64,000 nt of DNA from Austropuccinia psidii (taxonomy: Eukaryota; Basidiomycota; Pucciniomycetes; Pucciniales; Sphaerophragmiaceae), in assembly GCA_023105745.1 (NCBI GenBank), contig JALGQZ010000009.1, positions 45,537,967-45,601,966 of the forward strand. Reading direction: 5' to 3'. Below, one piece after another: positions 20,855 through 35,000 of the stretch (its first letter is position 1; each line of letters opens with the position of its first letter). The notes beneath the pieces are model-generated. The model was not told the DNA's origin. It was given only the letters and a program-made list of their open reading frames with translations, and made no database searches. Both the position numbers and the translations under genes were made by a program.

Positions 20855-22649
20855 TGTAAGGTGTGGAAATGAAACTTTGATTAAAAATCAACTACTTTTC
20901 CTGTCCTCAAAATTGTTTATAAGGGAAAGTTTAATTAAAAATAGTATGAAGATAGTATTTTTAAGAGAAAACACACCAATTGTAGTGTTTTTAACTTTAT
21001 AAGTATAAAACAATAATATTATAAAGATCTATTGTTTTACCAACAATAAAAAATTAGCCTAAAATACTCTACAAGAGATATTTAAGGCTACAAAAGAAAT
21101 TTCTTCAAGAGCAATTTCAATTGGGGTTAATTGAGAAAAGAACAGCAAGAAATTAATTAAAGAACAAATTCTCTTCAAAATATATTTAAAGAGAAAACAG
21201 GCCTAAAAGTGACCAGAGTGAATTTGGAAACAAAGTGACAAAGTTAACAGTGATGAAAGATGCTTTAATTCACTTTTGGGGTGGTTCAAGGGATAAAAAT
21301 TATTATAAGAGTTACAGACAATGATTATAATAATTTTTTCACATGGTTAAAGGGTTTAAAATGATTTAAAAAGGGTGGTTGGAATATTCTATTGATTGGT
21401 TTAACAGTGTTTAAACTAATTATAAAAGGAAAAGATTCTAACATGAAGAGCAAAGTGGGGCAAAGAAGAAATTCTTTTATAGACATCAATTTTCTGACTC
21501 AAAAAGTAAAATTTCCTCTTTTCAGTCATGGAAAATACCCTGACAACAGAAAGGCCAATTATGGCATCATTGAACCCCGGTTTAGATCAAAAAAGGGTGG
21601 GTTTTAGCCATTTTAGACCCTTAAATCAGCCATTACTATAGCAATACCTGGTCTAGAGCCTTCAAAACACGTCAGAATGTGTGTAAGAGTCGTAGAAACC
21701 AGTCAAAACTGTTTTTACTAAGATTTTTCCAACTTAAGGGTAGTTTTACTCTCTTGGCAACAGTTAAAACTGCCCTTGTTGGTATCAAAACCTCATCATC
21801 AATTGGGTCACAGACCCCGTGACTCAATTCCAGGCCAAAAATGATGAAAGTTTGCATGTATTTTGACATTCCATGCCTTTCAGCAAGGACATTGGGGGTC
21901 TGGCCCCCCCTTGGAGCTAGAGTACCTTTTGCCCAACAGAATTAATCTTTCCAATTTATTTTTTCTTTAATTCCTCATCATGTAATACACTTGTGATTTA
22001 CACATACAATTCAATTGAGTTTACCATACACAACTGTAATAACTGATACCCCATATGTAAATTACAGCTCACATATGTAATACACACGCACATGTTGACA
22101 TTTCCATTGTAAATACTTCAATTCCTCATAACTGATATATTACACACAACACCTCAATTTTAACACAAAAATTGATGGTTAACACCACATGTGGTGTGAA
22201 TTAAATCAAGGTTTTGAGGATTTTCAACTTTTTTACAGAAAATACTAAAACTTAATTTAAACTTATTTAGAGTTGAGTCACAGAAATTTTACCCAGAGGT
22301 GACCCCACCTTATTTTTTATGAGGAATCTAATGGTGAAGCAATTTTCTTAAGCTTACTTATTGGATAAAAATTTATAATATATTCTATGTAACCTTTTAC
22401 CAAAAATATTTCAATTTCATTAATTTTATTAAAAATTGATTTTTACTTAATTCTTGCAAGTAAAAATTCATTTTCACAATTTTAAAATTTAATGTAATTT
22501 TTCTTTTAATTTATAATTATATTTTTATTTTTGTATATAAATCTGTATTTATATTTTGATAATATAAATAAATTCATTTTATTTATATTTATATCTTATT
22601 TTGTTATTTGTGGTCTTTTGGGTATGTGAAAATACCTCTAAGGCTCACA
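20855..22649 (-). repeat. C2 3' LTR (1795 bp)
   Basis: The plus-strand ends are TGTAAGGTGTGG and GGCTCACA. It aligns along its length with the C1 5' LTR (47366-49203). Its internal sequence is unlike families A and B, but the terminal blocks are shared with them. Confidence 0.9.
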
Positions 22650-23889
22650 TTCCCTCCCTCTAAAAAGGAATATTACTTTGTAATATTTTTATTTCTAGTG
22701 TGTCTGAATATTCTGAGAAGTTGAGTAGCTTCAGGTATGTCCTTTTCTCCTAACCATTCGTCTTCACAAGCTGGGTCACTGTACCTAACAAGGTTTTCCC
22801 TTACTTTATTGGTTCTCATCATTCTTTCTTTCAGAACTTTGGTAATCTTCTTAATATCAGATGATTCAATAGGAGGTATAGCCTGGGGAGCTTTATTAAT
22901 CAAAGGAATTTTTTCAGCATCACTAGATTTATATGGCTTTATCAAGCTCACTGGAAATTTAGGATGCTTATTGCTAAGATCTTCAGATAATTCTACTTCA
23001 AAAGCATTTTATCCATGTAGGGCCTTAATAAAGAAAGGTCCTGAAAAGGAGTATTTGAGCGTTTTACATCCTTTGATGTTATTGAAGTTAGTGGTAGATA
23101 CAAGTACTAAATTGCCCACTTTGAAATATGGAGTGGCATGTGACTTTTCCCATTTGTCCTTAGCATATTCAAAAGAGTCTTCCATGCAACTTATTGAATG
23201 CTTTCTAGTTTTGTCTAGCCTTCCCTTAAAGCTAGCAGCTGTAGGATGTATCTCAAATAAATCTTTCCTCAAGGAATCTTGAGGTAATTTGGGATTCCAT
23301 CCTTTTTCTAGAATAGCAGGAGTTTGATTGGTACTGGAATGAATGGAGGTCTTACATGCTAATTCCTGTTCTGGTAAAATAATACACCAATCATGGATAA
23401 GTCCATGACAATCTTTGAATTCAAGGCCATATGCACAAAATTTTCTTACCATATTCTCCAAGGTTTGGATCATCCTTTTGGCCAAACCATCAGTTTGTGG
23501 GTGGTAGGCTGTAGAGAAGGAAGATTTTGTCCATAATGCTGAGCTTAATTGAGGATCTCTGTCACTAATGATGTTTGTGAATATGCCAGTCGATGATACT
23601 ACTCTATTCCATATTAAGGAGCTGTATTCATAGCTGTATCATCCTTGTGACATGATAGAAAGATTGGAGGCTTACTAAATCTGTCAACAATCACTAGGCA
23701 AGCATTATAACTTCTGTTACCCCCTGGTGGCAGTCCAGTTACCCAATCCATATGGATGATTTCCCAAGGTCTGCTGGGTTCTTGGATCTTGATTATATTT
23801 CCAACTGTTTTACCAGTGGATTTATTTGCTTTTTGCCCTCTGTAACAGGTTTTAAAATACTCTGCAACATCTTTCTGCCACATTGGCAA
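22650..23889 (-). pseudogene. pol: C2 pol fragment: integrase core to chromodomain
   Basis: The polypurine tract (minus strand AGAGGGAGGGAA) adjoins the LTR. Going upstream there is an intact-looking chromodomain (22673-22951), the integrase C-terminal part (23009-23485) and the integrase core with MDWV and DRFSK motifs (23614-23889). A deletion of about 27 bases relative to C1 lies near 23525, and another break near 23615 separates the core from the DDE segment. A3 is inserted just upstream of the zinc-finger end. Confidence 0.85.
23885..23889. repeat. Target-site duplication GGCAA of A3 (second copy 53133-53137)
   Basis: GGCAA precedes the A3 5' LTR and follows its 3' LTR. The C2 integrase sequence continues on both sides, which confirms both element ends. 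Confidence 0.9.
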
Positions 23890-25858
23890 TGTGAACCTTT
23901 GAGATATGACCACATACCCAAAAAGGTCACAAGAAATATTTAATATAATTATACATTGAAAATAATTACCTTAAAACTACAAAAATGCCATAAATTGGCA
24001 TAAAAATTGGTTTAACTTAAAACCAATGAATAAACATGTGAAATAAATTATACCATTTGATTCCCCATGGTAAAATACACATATACCATTTTTATGGCAT
24101 ATCTGTAAAGTAAATATTCAATGAGTTATAAGTAATAATACCTTATAAAAACATGAATCCTTAATTATTTCAAATACCAATGAAAAAACATGTGGAATGA
24201 ATGGTACCATTGGATTCTCCATACAGTTCCACACATAAAAGAATTAAGAAGCTAATCTCCAAAGTCAATACTTAAGGAGTTAAGCTGAATATATGCACTT
24301 TTTTGGTCAACACATATAATGAAGGATTTTAGCTAATATCTTTTGAGATATGCATGATAGAGTGATTAACCAAAAATAAAGTCATCACGTAATTACTTTA
24401 GGAATACAGAAATGAAGTTTGTTTCACAAGTTATAAACAAGGTTAAAACCTGTACGGGATTATTCATTAAAATCAATAGAGCTGTTGACCACTTTGTTGT
24501 GAAAGTGGTCCAAACTTAAGAAAAAGTAGACAGTTGAGTTCTACTAGTTCCTTCTTGAAAGATGATGTATTTTTTATTATAATATTCAAGGTATAACCCT
24601 TGAAATCATGGTTTGAAGTTTAAAATATTAAATTTCAACAGAAAAGATGAGTTACAAGAAAAATCATCAAAAAGAGAGTTTTGATGATGTAATGAAATGC
24701 TCTTGGCAGCATAATACGGTTATGCCAAGCTATTAGAATTCACTCTCTGAATTGCTGTAGCGTGTAAAACTTCAATGTTATTAAGGATCAAAGTTTGAGC
24801 TTAATTTGATCATTTATGATCACTCACTGTAACCTTAAATTAAGCTTAACAGTCATATGAGAGAGAGAATTGATGAATACTGTTAGTTTATGATTAAAAA
24901 TAATAAAATCCACGAATTTTGGGATTCTGCCAAGCCTTGATGCCATCAAGCTTAGAGTTATAGTGATAACTCTAAATAATGGCATAATAATGAGATAATA
25001 TGGTTTGATCATGATGTAATCATCACCAAACCTTGAAATATTGATCAGTTCACGTCTACTAGAAGCCTTTTGGACTCTAGGAGGAAGGAATTTACTATAA
25101 ATAGAGCTCTTTTTACTCTGTTTCCCCCTCAGATGCTTACAAAACATTAAATCATTAAATAAAAAGGTAATTTCTTTATTTTATATATATAGAACCTTTA
25201 TATTATTAAAGAACAAAGATAATCCTATAATAGTCTTCATCTTTGATGTGATTGTTGCAATTATTTAATTGTTTTGTTTAAGTTTCTCTTAAAAACCTCA
25301 ATTCCACGTAAAACCAAGAAAATTTGTAATTTCTCTAAAATTTTATTGTAACTACAATTTAAATAAGTTGTATTTACATTTCTAGGCGTAAATGTATTCA
25401 AAATCATTATATTAAGTATTAAAAGTAGGTTATTTATCTTATTATAATAATTTTTCTCTATTATTACTTTTAAAAATTCTATAATTGATATAAATAGTAT
25501 TTATATTAATTTATAACTTTAATATTGGTAATATTATTGTTATTAATTGTTTTTTATTAATAAAAAACAATTTTTTACGCCTTTATTATTTGTTGGTAAC
25601 AATAATAAAGTTCTTTTAAATATATTAATTATCTTATATTAATATATTTATTTTATATATATTATTTTTTATAATAAAAATTATCTTATTATATTTATTT
25701 AATAATATAATTATTTTACGCCATAATTATAATAATTATTTTACACCATAATTATAATAATTATTTTTTTCTTATTCATTTCACTTATAAGTACATTCAT
25801 AGTACAATAAGTAAAATATTAGTAATTTTTACTTATTGTTTCATAGTCAAACCTTACA
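23890..25858 (+). repeat. A3 5' LTR (1969 bp)
   Basis: It runs from TGTGAACC to CCTTACA. It carries a local tandem duplication of an AT-rich ACGCCATAATTATAATAATT-type unit around 25717-25765 that is absent from the 3' LTR. Confidence 0.92.
25096..25103 (+). promoter_or_regulatory. TATA box of the A3 5' LTR
   Basis: TATAAATA lies in the same context as in A1. The block upstream of it has lost about 25 bases relative to other copies (near 25045). Confidence 0.5.
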
Positions 25859-26576
25859 TTTGGGGGCCTGGCCGTGATATTTACTCTAAAAGACCTTTAA
25901 AAATATTCTAATTGTGTTTATCCAATGATAAATTAGAATTATAATCATAAAATTATATGATAATTTTATATTTATTGATTTTAAAAGCTATTTAGGCATT
26001 TGGAAAGCAATTGTACTGTCTTACACGTGGTGTTTCACATCCTTAGACTTGCAAAAAATTTCTTTTAGTGACTCTAGTGATTAAAAAAGATGTTTTATGA
26101 ATAAAAAATAATTTTATATTATAAGTTAATTTTATAAAAGAATCATATTCATTTTTATTTTATTCTTTAAAAATAAAAACATAAAAAATAATAAAAAATA
26201 TTAAAAACCAATAAAAAAGTTATTTTATTCATTTTAATCTCATTTCTTTAATTATTTTCACTTTTTAAAAGATATAAAAGCAATTTTTACGTGGAAAAGT
26301 GCCATATATTACCAAAAATAACACTTTTATATAAAAGCCTTATATTTATTTGTCTTTTTTTAGTGTTTGAAGACAATCCAACAGAGGACAACTAAAGCAC
26401 TGTTGAAAGATTGGTGGAAGAAACTTGTCAAAGTTCTCCAACACCAATAATCACTAAGAAAATGAAAGCCAAGAAATTGGACTTTCCAGGACTCTGAAGG
26501 TGAGTACCTCATTTATAAATTGCCATAAGAAGAATTCATGTTCTGAAATCTTCTTATTTATTATTTTTCTTATAAT
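25859..26576 (+). other. A3 leader with exon-like block and primer-binding region
   Basis: TTTGGGGGCCTGGCCGTGA begins at 25859. The exon-like block is 26364-26499, with acceptor TTTTAG and donor GAAG|GTGAGT, the best donor of the four copies. It is about 14 bases shorter than in A1. Confidence 0.65.
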
Positions 26577-26772
26577 ATGACTACCAGAAGAGGCTCCCAA
26601 TACTCCATCCAATCAGATGGAGCTGGACTCAGAGGTAGAATTGATTCCTGAAAAGGGAAAAGGAAGGGCAATATCCCCATTGGAACAGAATCCACACAAG
26701 GAAGTGCCTTATCCCAAAGGCAAGTCCCAGAAATGCCCATGATATCTGAACCAGAATTGCACCTAAGTATGA

Positions 26773-27270
26773 GTGACTCAAACAGGTACAAATCACATTC
26801 AGAGGCCTCAAATAGACATTTACATGAGCCAATACAAACAGTACTACACAGTGTACAAAGACAAGGATTGGGAAATGTTGCCCCAAATACATCAAGGAGT
26901 GATGAATTCCTGGCACATCCTGGAAATGTTCCTCACAGAGGAGGAAATAGTGAGATACTCCAATGGATGGAATCCACTATCATCCAAACCTCAAATCAAA
27001 AAGATCAAGGAGTATCATGCCAAAAAGAAGGAGGAAGCCAAGGAAGAAGCCCCAGTAGCTTCTACCACAAAGCTTCAAGCCAACTCACTTCCCCAAGAAG
27101 GGAAGAAGAACAAGAAAAAGAATTGGAGAAAACCATATTCCCCAAGCTACAGGATTTCAAAAATCCAAAAGAATGCCATGGACAATGTCTTCAACATGGC
27201 CAGAACCTTGATGGAATTCAAAGACAAAGAGGAGCAAAGAATGAGACACCCCAATTTCCCAAAGAAATAA
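26773..27270 (+). CDS. Second-frame ORF in A3
   Basis: This is the +1 frame of gag, open for 165 codons in an element whose Gag frame is already broken upstream and directly downstream. It covers the segment from the end of the 66-bp intron-like stretch (26720-26785) to the TAA at 27268. The upstream MELD segment of the same frame is also open, while Gag has a TGA there. The TTTCCCA heptamer is at 27255-27261. Confidence 0.45.
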   Translation: MTQTGTNHIQRPQIDIYMSQYKQYYTVYKDKDWEMLPQIHQGVMNSWHILEMFLTEEEIVRYSNGWNPLSSKPQIKKIKEYHAKKKEEAKEEAPVASTTKLQANSLPQEGKKNKKKNWRKPYSPSYRISKIQKNAMDNVFNMARTLMEFKDKEEQRMRHPNFPKK

Positions 27271-30200
27271 CCATGTCTACTGATGTTGTAAATACTTGAA
27301 CAGAGCTTAAAAATAGTATTTTACCTCTTAAAGACATTAAAAATAGTTTATTATCTTTCCAAGAAATAAATAATAGCTTATCATCTTTAACAAAACTTGT
27401 TGTACAAAATAAAAAAGACATTGATAACATAAAATGTATGATTGAAAATAATAAACCAAAAGTACTAATTGTTAATACTGAGAAATTAATACAAGAACAA
27501 CAAGAGCTGTACAAATACATAAGTGATATCAAAGAAAAAACTTTGACAATCAATTATGACGTGAGTATTGATAATCTTACAGAAAAATTAAACAAATTAA
27601 GCATTTCTGTAGAACAATTTGAAGAAAAGACTTCATCACACCAGAAATTACTTTTAGACCATGTGGAAAAAATTTATGGAGCAAGAGTGCATCTGAAAGA
27701 TGACATTCAAAGTGAAATAACGCTTATCACTGAAAAAATGGATAAAATCAATGAGGCTAACTCAAATATGCCAAAGTTATCAACACCATTCCCTCACATA
27801 AGAGGCCCTGTTAAACCAAAAGAGGAATTAACAAATCCATTAATAACAGACTTGAGTCACCAAGACAATAACCAAGTCTTAATGAAGGAAGCACCTCAAT
27901 TGAAAGAATGGGCAACATTCACAGGATAAGGTGAATATGACCACATGTCGTTGATCAAAACAATTGACATTCTACAAGAAGATTATGCCATACCAGATGA
28001 ATTAATCACTGCAAGATTGCATTCATTCTTTGAAAAATCTGCAAAGAGATGGTATTATGGCATAAGGTAAACAAATGGCAAAAATACCTGGTCTTGGTGG
28101 AAACAAGAAATAATCACCAAGTGGGCTAATGATGCCTGGAGGTACAAGATAGAAAATTTATTTGAAAATTATTTCTTTGACCCAGACAAAGACAAACCTT
28201 TAACTTGGTTCTTAAAACAAGCTGAAAGACTCAATGCATTGTACCCAGAAATGTCACAAAAAATGGTGCACATGAAAATGCTTAAGAAATGTGGAGGAGA
28301 GCTAGAACATTCCCTAAGAAGCAGGTGTATAGAGCCATGCTGAACAGAAGAGTATATCAATGCACTAGAAGACATGGTGACAAGAAGAAAAATTGGCAGA
28401 AATTGGAATAAATTGGATATTAAAAGTCCAAATAAACCATTTATCAAAAATGATAAATCAAAAGAAGCTTTCAAGCCCAATACATCCAACAATAATGAGC
28501 AAAGAAAATGCCTTAAATGTGGAGGTATTGGACACTTAGCCAATAATTGCCGCACAAAGGCAAAGATTAATGAAATTGTGGAAACAGAAAGCACAATGAC
28601 AAAGAGGAGGAATATGACTCTGAAAAAGAAACAGAAGAGTCAGAAAGCTCTTAAAGTGATGAAATTAATATAATTAATGCAAAAATTAATAATATTGATA
28701 TAATTTATGGAGTACTAGATGTTAGCTCAAAATTAGCACAAGTTGGAACATCTGACACAAACCTGACAAATATACAAGATGCCAAAATGTACAGAACCAA
28801 GCCTGCAAAAGGAATGGGATATACAGCTGGAAAATCAAGTATAAGTATTGTTATGGTTGAAAACCAAGAAGGAAAAGTGAACTTGGATACAGGAGAATAT
28901 TGCACCTGTGTTGGGAAAAGTTATTTAAAAACCATTGTTCCAGACTGGCAATAAAAACTTATGCCGATACAAGGTGTCAAATTTAGTAGTGCAAGTGAGG
29001 GCATGAAGCCCCTTGGAATCATTGATTTAACACTAATTTTTCCTCACCCCTCACAATGTGTCAGAATTAAAGTACAGTTTGTAGTAATGGATAAATGTAC
29101 TAGTAATCACTTCATACTTGGAAATGACTACTTATCAATTTATGGTATAGATATATCTAGCCAAAAAGACAGATATTTTACCATAGGAGATAACAAAAGA
29201 CAAAATTTTGGCTTCTTAAATAACAAAAAAACAAATCACAGCTATTAAGAATGAAGATAAAAGTCCAGAAAAGGACCTTTTTATATCTGAACAACTCAAA
29301 GAGGCAGAATTCAATCAAGAATTAACAGATAAAATGAAAGAAAAATTGATTGACCTCTCATTTAAGTACAAAAATGCCTTTGCAACTGACAAGGAGCCAC
29401 TAGGTGCCATAATTGGGCATGAAGTGGATATAATTCTTAATGTGGAAAAGCCTTACCCACCTTTACTAAGGAGACCTGCTTACCCAGCTAGTCCAAGGGC
29501 TAGAGAAGCCTTGGAGGTACACATTAAAGAATTAATGGACCTTGGAGTATTAAGAAAGGTAGGACATAATGAACAGGTAGAGGTCACTACACCTGTCATT
29601 ATCACTTGGCATAATGGAAAATCAAGGATGGTAGGAGACTTCAGAGCCCTGAGCACCTATACCATTCCAGACAGATATCCAATACCCAGAATCCATGAGA
29701 CATTGACACAATTGTCACAAGTTAAGTTCATTACAGCCATGGTGGCCTTAAAGGGTTTTCATCAAAATGTCTTAACAGAAAATGCCAAGAGCCTACTGAG
29801 GATAATAGTCCACTGTGGGATTTTTAAATACTTAAGAATGCCATTTGGAATAAAAAATGCACCTTCCCATTATCAAAGGATGATGAACACCATATTTCCT
29901 GAATAATTATCAGAAGGATGGTTAATTATCTATATTGATGATATCATAGTTTGCTCAGAAACTTGGGAAAATCACCTTAAAAGGCTAGAAAGGGTACTGC
30001 AACAAATAGTGCAAGTGAATATGCAAATTTCCTTGAGAAAGTGTCATTTTTCATACAGTGAACTAAAAGCACTAGGAAATGTTGTACCTGGACATAATCT
30101 AGGCGTAGACAAGAATAAAGTAGCAGAAGTACTAATTAAGCAAATGCCTCAAACCAAAAAAGAAATGCAATCATTTCTAGGATTTTCTGGTTACTATAGA

Positions 30201-30527
30201 CAGCATATAAAGGACTTTGCAAAAATTGCTAAATCCTTGTATAAGCTATGTGACCAACAAACAGTCTATGAAATGACAGAAGAAAGAGTCAAGGCATACG
30301 AAGAATTGAAAAATTCCTAAACAAATGCCCCATTTCTTCTAATGCCAGGTTGGAAACTACCATTCAAACTTTACATTGATGCTTGTGGAGAAGGACTAGG
30401 TGCTGCACTACACCAGACACAAATTCTCAATGATAAACCAGTAGAAGGACCAATTTGTTTTATTTCAAGACAAATAAAGCCAACAGAAGAAAGATATGGA
30501 GAAAGCCAAATGGAATGCCTCTGCTTA

Positions 30528-30532
30528 GTGTG
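30528..30532. repeat. Target-site duplication GTGTG of C1 (second copy 49204-49208)
   Basis: GTGTG lies at both ends of C1, and the A3 RNase H coding sequence resumes directly after the second copy. Confidence 0.9.
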
Positions 30533-32080
30533 TGTAAGGTGTGGATATGAAACTTTGATTTAAAATCAACTACTTTTTCTGTCCTCAAAATTTGTATAAC
30601 GTACAAATCAATTAAAAATAGTAAGAAATATTGATTTTAAGAGAAAACACGCCAATTTTCTTGTTTATAGCTTTATTAGTATAAAACAATAATATTATAA
30701 AAGTTTATTGTTTTTACCAACAATAAAAATTTATCCAAAAAATACTCTACAAGAGATATTTTAAGGCTACAAAAGAAATTTCTTCAAGAGCAATTTCAAT
30801 TGGAATTAATTGAGCTAAGAACTGCAAGCAATTAATTAAAGAACAGAGTCTTTAAAAAGAATATTAAAGAGAAAACACGCCCAAAAGTGACTAGAGTGAA
30901 TTTGGAAACAAAGTGACAAAGTTTACAGTGATGAAAGATGCTTTAATTCACTTTTGGGGTGGTTCAGGGGTAAAAATGATTATAAGAGTTACAAACAATG
31001 ATTATAATGATTTTTTCACGTGGTTAAAAGGTTTAAAATGATTTAATAAAGGTGGTTGGAATCTCTTATTGATTGGTTTAACAATGTTTAAACTAATTAT
31101 AAAAGGAAAAGATTCTAACATGAAGAGAAAAGTGGGCAAAGAAGATATTCTTTTATAGCCATCAATTGTCTTCCTCCAAAAGTAAAATTTACTCTTTTCA
31201 GTCGTGAAAAACAGTCTGAAAACAGAAAATCCAATTATGGAATCATTGAACCCTGGTTTAGACCAAAAAGGGCTGGTTTAAGCCATTTTTAGCCATTTTA
31301 GACCCTTAAATCAGCCATTACTATAGCAATACCAGGCCTAGAGCCTTCAAAACACGTGATAATGTGTGTCAGAGGCGTAGACACCAGTTAAAGCTGTTTT
31401 TACTATGATTGCTTTATCCTAAGGGTAGTTTTACCCTCTTGGCAACAGCTAAAACTACCCCAGTTGGTATCAAAACCTTATCATCAATTGAGTCCACAGA
31501 CCCTGTAACTCAATTCCAGGCCAAAAGTGATGAACTTTTGCGTGAATTCTGACATCCCACGCCTGTCAGCAAGGAATTTGGGGGTCTAGCTCCCCCTTAG
31601 AGCTGGAGTTCCTTTCCCCCCCAAATTTAATCTTTCCAATTTGTTTTTCCTTTAATTCCTCATCATGTATTATACTTATAATTTACATATGTAATTCAAT
31701 TCAATTGTACAGTAAAATAAAGTAATAATTGACACCTCATATCTAAATCAAAGTTCACTTATGTAATACACGCGCACATTTTGACATTTCAATTGAATTC
31801 AATTGAAAATACTTCGATTCCTCATAATTTCTAAACTAAACACAACACCTCAATTTTAACACAAAACTTGATGGTTAACACCACATGTGGTGTGAATTAA
31901 ATTAAAGTTTTGAGGATTTTCAACTTTTGTATTGAAAATACTAAAAACTTAATGTAAGCTTATTTACAGTTGAGCTACAAGAATTTCACTCAGAGGTGAC
32001 CCCACCTGATTTTTTATGAGGAATCCAATGGTGAAATAAATTTTATATACTTATTTATTGCATAAAAAGTTATAATAATT
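30533..32080 (-). repeat. C1 3' LTR, truncated
   Basis: It matches the C1 5' LTR from its TGTAAGG end to about 48924. Then, at 32080/32081, it runs straight into integrase coding sequence. The missing part is about 280 bases of LTR tip plus the polypurine tract and the chromodomain-coding end of pol. Confidence 0.88.
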
Positions 32081-35000
32081 CACTGGAAATGTAGGATGCT
32101 TATTGCTAAGTTCTTCAGATAACTCTACTTCAACAGCATTTTCTCCATGGAGGGCCTTAATCACAAAAGGTCCTGCAAAGGAGTCTTTCAACTTTTTACA
32201 TCCTTTGATGTTATTGAAGTTAGTGGTGGATACAAGAGCTAGGTCCCCCACTTTGAAATCTGGAGTTGCATGTGATTTATCCCATTTGTCTTTAGCATAT
32301 GCAAAAGAGTCTTCCATGCACCTTACTGCATGCTTCCTAGCTTTGTCTAGCATTCCTTTGAAGCTAGCAGCTGTGGGATGTATTTAACTTGGGGTTCCAT
32401 CCTTTTTCTAGAATAGCAGGAGTCTTATTGGTACTGGCATGGATTGATGTTTTATATGCTAATTCCAGTGCTGGCAAAAGAGTACACCAATAATGGGTAA
32501 ATCCATCACAATCTTTGAATTCAAGGCCATATGCACAAAATCTTCTCACCATGTCCTCTAAGGTTTGGATCATCCTTTCAGCAAGGCCATCAGGGCGTGG
32601 GTGGTAGGCTGTAGAGAAAGACAGTTTAGTGCCAAATAATTGGTGAAGATTTGTCCATAGTGCTGAAGTGAATTTGGGATCCCTATCACTAATGATATTT
32701 GTAAATATCCCAGTCCATGACACTACTCTATTCCATATCAGAAGAGCTATATCCATGGCTGTATCATCTTTGTGACATGGTAAAAAGATTGGAGTTTTAC
32801 TGAATCTGTCCACAATTACTAGGCAAGCATTATAGCTTATGTCACCTCCTGGTGGTAGGCCAGTTACCCAATCCATATGGACAATTTCCCAAGGTCTGTT
32901 TGGTTCTTGGATTTTTATCATATTTCCAAGTCTATTGCCAGTGGATTTATTTGCCTTTTGGCATCTTTCACAGGTTTTGCAATACTCTGCAACATATTTC
33001 TGCCACATTGGCCACCATATGCAGGTTTTTACTTTTTCTCTTGTTCTGTCTTCAGACTGATGTCCTGAAAAGGGACTATCATGGCATTCTTTCAGTGCAA
33101 GATTGATTAATGACCTGTCTACAACTGTCATGACACATGTGTGCTTGGTTTGTGGTAAATTATACCATCCAGTAGGTGAAATCTCCCTTCATAATAAGAT
33201 TTTCTCCATGCTTCATCCAAGGCATGTATTAGAGAGTTGTCATTACAGTCTTTGTTAAGTAATTGGCATAAGATGCTACAATTCCTATCTTGAGTGTAAC
33301 TACTTCTGACTTCTTCAAAGAAGGTGGTGTTCAAGTCTGTAACACTTATTCCTTCTATTGGAATTTGTGGTGAAGCTTCTTCTGGCACATAAGCAGGATT
33401 ATCAATATTATTTGGTAATGGCCATCTGCTTAGTTCGTCTGCATTCTTATGAATATTCCCATCTTTATGAACAATAGTCATATTGCCTCTGTATTCTTGT
33501 ATGGCTATTTGCCATCTGAGCATATGTCTGTTGGGTGTTTTCATGTTCAAAAGTGATTTGAAAGCTGTACAATCTGTTATTACCTCAAAAACACATCCTT
33601 CTAAGAAGTAGTTCAATTTCTCCAAGGCCCAGACAAGGCATAGAAATTCCATCTGACTTGATCCATATCTGGCTTCAGTTGGTTTGATTTGCCTGGATAT
33701 GAAACATATGGGTCCTTCTACAGGTTTATCATTTATGATCTGAACTTGGTGAAGTGCAGAACCTAGCCCATCCCCTGATGCATCAATATACAGTTTGAAA
33801 GGTAATTTAAAGTCTGGCATCGGTAAGAGTGGAGAAGTGGTCAAGGCTTCCCTTAGAGACTCAAAGGCTTTGACTCTGTCAACAGTCATTTCAAATACTG
33901 TGTCTTTGTCACACAATTTATGAAGTGGTCTTGCTATGGATGAAAAATCTTTAATGTGCTGCCTGTAATATCCTGCAAAACCTAAGAATGACTGAATTTC
34001 CTTCTTGTTCTGAGGCATGGGCTTTAGCAATACTGCTGAAACTTTGTTTTTGTCAATTCCAAGGGATAAACCAGATACAACATGTCCTAGTGCCTTAAGT
34101 TCTTTAAATCCAAAATGGCATTTCTTCAAGGAGACTTTCATGTTGACTGATTTAATTTTTGTCAAAGCTCTGGACAATCTGTACACGTGCTCCTCCCAAG
34201 TCTTCAAACAGACAATAATGTCATCAATGTAAATGATTAACCATCCCTCTGAGAGTTCTTCAGGGAAGATTTCATTCATCATTCATTGGAAGTGTGAAGG
34301 TGCATTTTTGATACCAAAGGGCATCCTAAAGTATTCATAAACTCCAAAATGAACAATAATCCTCAAGTATTTTCTTGCTCTTGGTGTCACCACATTTTGA
34401 TGAAATCCTTTAAGGGCATCCATAGTGGTTATATACACTGCTTGAGATATTTGAGTAAGGGCAATTTGGATTTTTGGTATTGGGTATCTGTCTGGAACAG
34501 TGTAAGTGTTCAGAGCTCCAAAGTCCCTAACCATTCTGGATTTTCCATTATGCCACGCCACTATGACTGGTGTAGTTATTTCTACCTCTTTGTTGTGGCC
34601 TACTTTTCTTATTACACCAAGGTCCAGAAGTTGTTTGATATGAATTTATAGAGCTTCTCTTGATTTTGGACTTGCTGGATATGCAGGTGTTCTTAAGAGT
34701 GGTGGATAAGGTCTCTCAATGTTAAGAATGATGTCAACTTCATGACCAATAATTGCTTCTAGAGGTTCTTCGTCTGTAGCAAATGCTCCTCTGTGGTCAT
34801 ACAAAAGGGAAGAAAGTTCATTTTCTTGTTTATCAGTCAGATGAAGGCTTATTTCAGCCTCATTTAACTGTTCAGACTTGAATTTCTCTAACTCTAAGTT
34901 GACTGGTGATACTTTGTTTACTGTAATTTGTCTTTTAAATGGTAAAAAGGCAAATTTTTGGCGCTTATTGTCTCCAATAGTAAAGTATCTGTCTTTGTTA

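Larger units (their letters stand above)
20855..23889 (-). mobile_element. Family C LTR retrotransposon C2, 3' part
   Basis: This is a minus-strand element with its 3' LTR at 20855-22649 and pol running upward from 22650. It is interrupted by A3 at 23889/23890, resumes at 53138-53454, and is interrupted again by A4, so its 5' part lies beyond the window. It is the oldest member of the right-hand nest. The outer flank next to the LTR is CAACC (20850-20854). Confidence 0.88.
26577..30532 (+). pseudogene. gag-pol: A3 gag-pol, 5' part (Gag to RNase H)
   Basis: The ATG is at 26577. The first in-frame stop is at 26649-26651, with more at 27297, 27927 and at least six later points. The zinc knuckle (28510-28550), protease DTG (near 28889) and reverse transcriptase YIDD (near 29930-29941) are still legible, so the copy carried complete domains before decay. 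The sequence ends inside RNase H (QMECLCLV segment), where C1 inserted. Confidence 0.9.

Noticed and set aside
25600..25860. AT-rich inverted repeats in LTRs as a CRISPR array or origin
   Set aside because: No regular spacers, and the repeats are simple TAT/ATA hairpins common to all family A LTRs.
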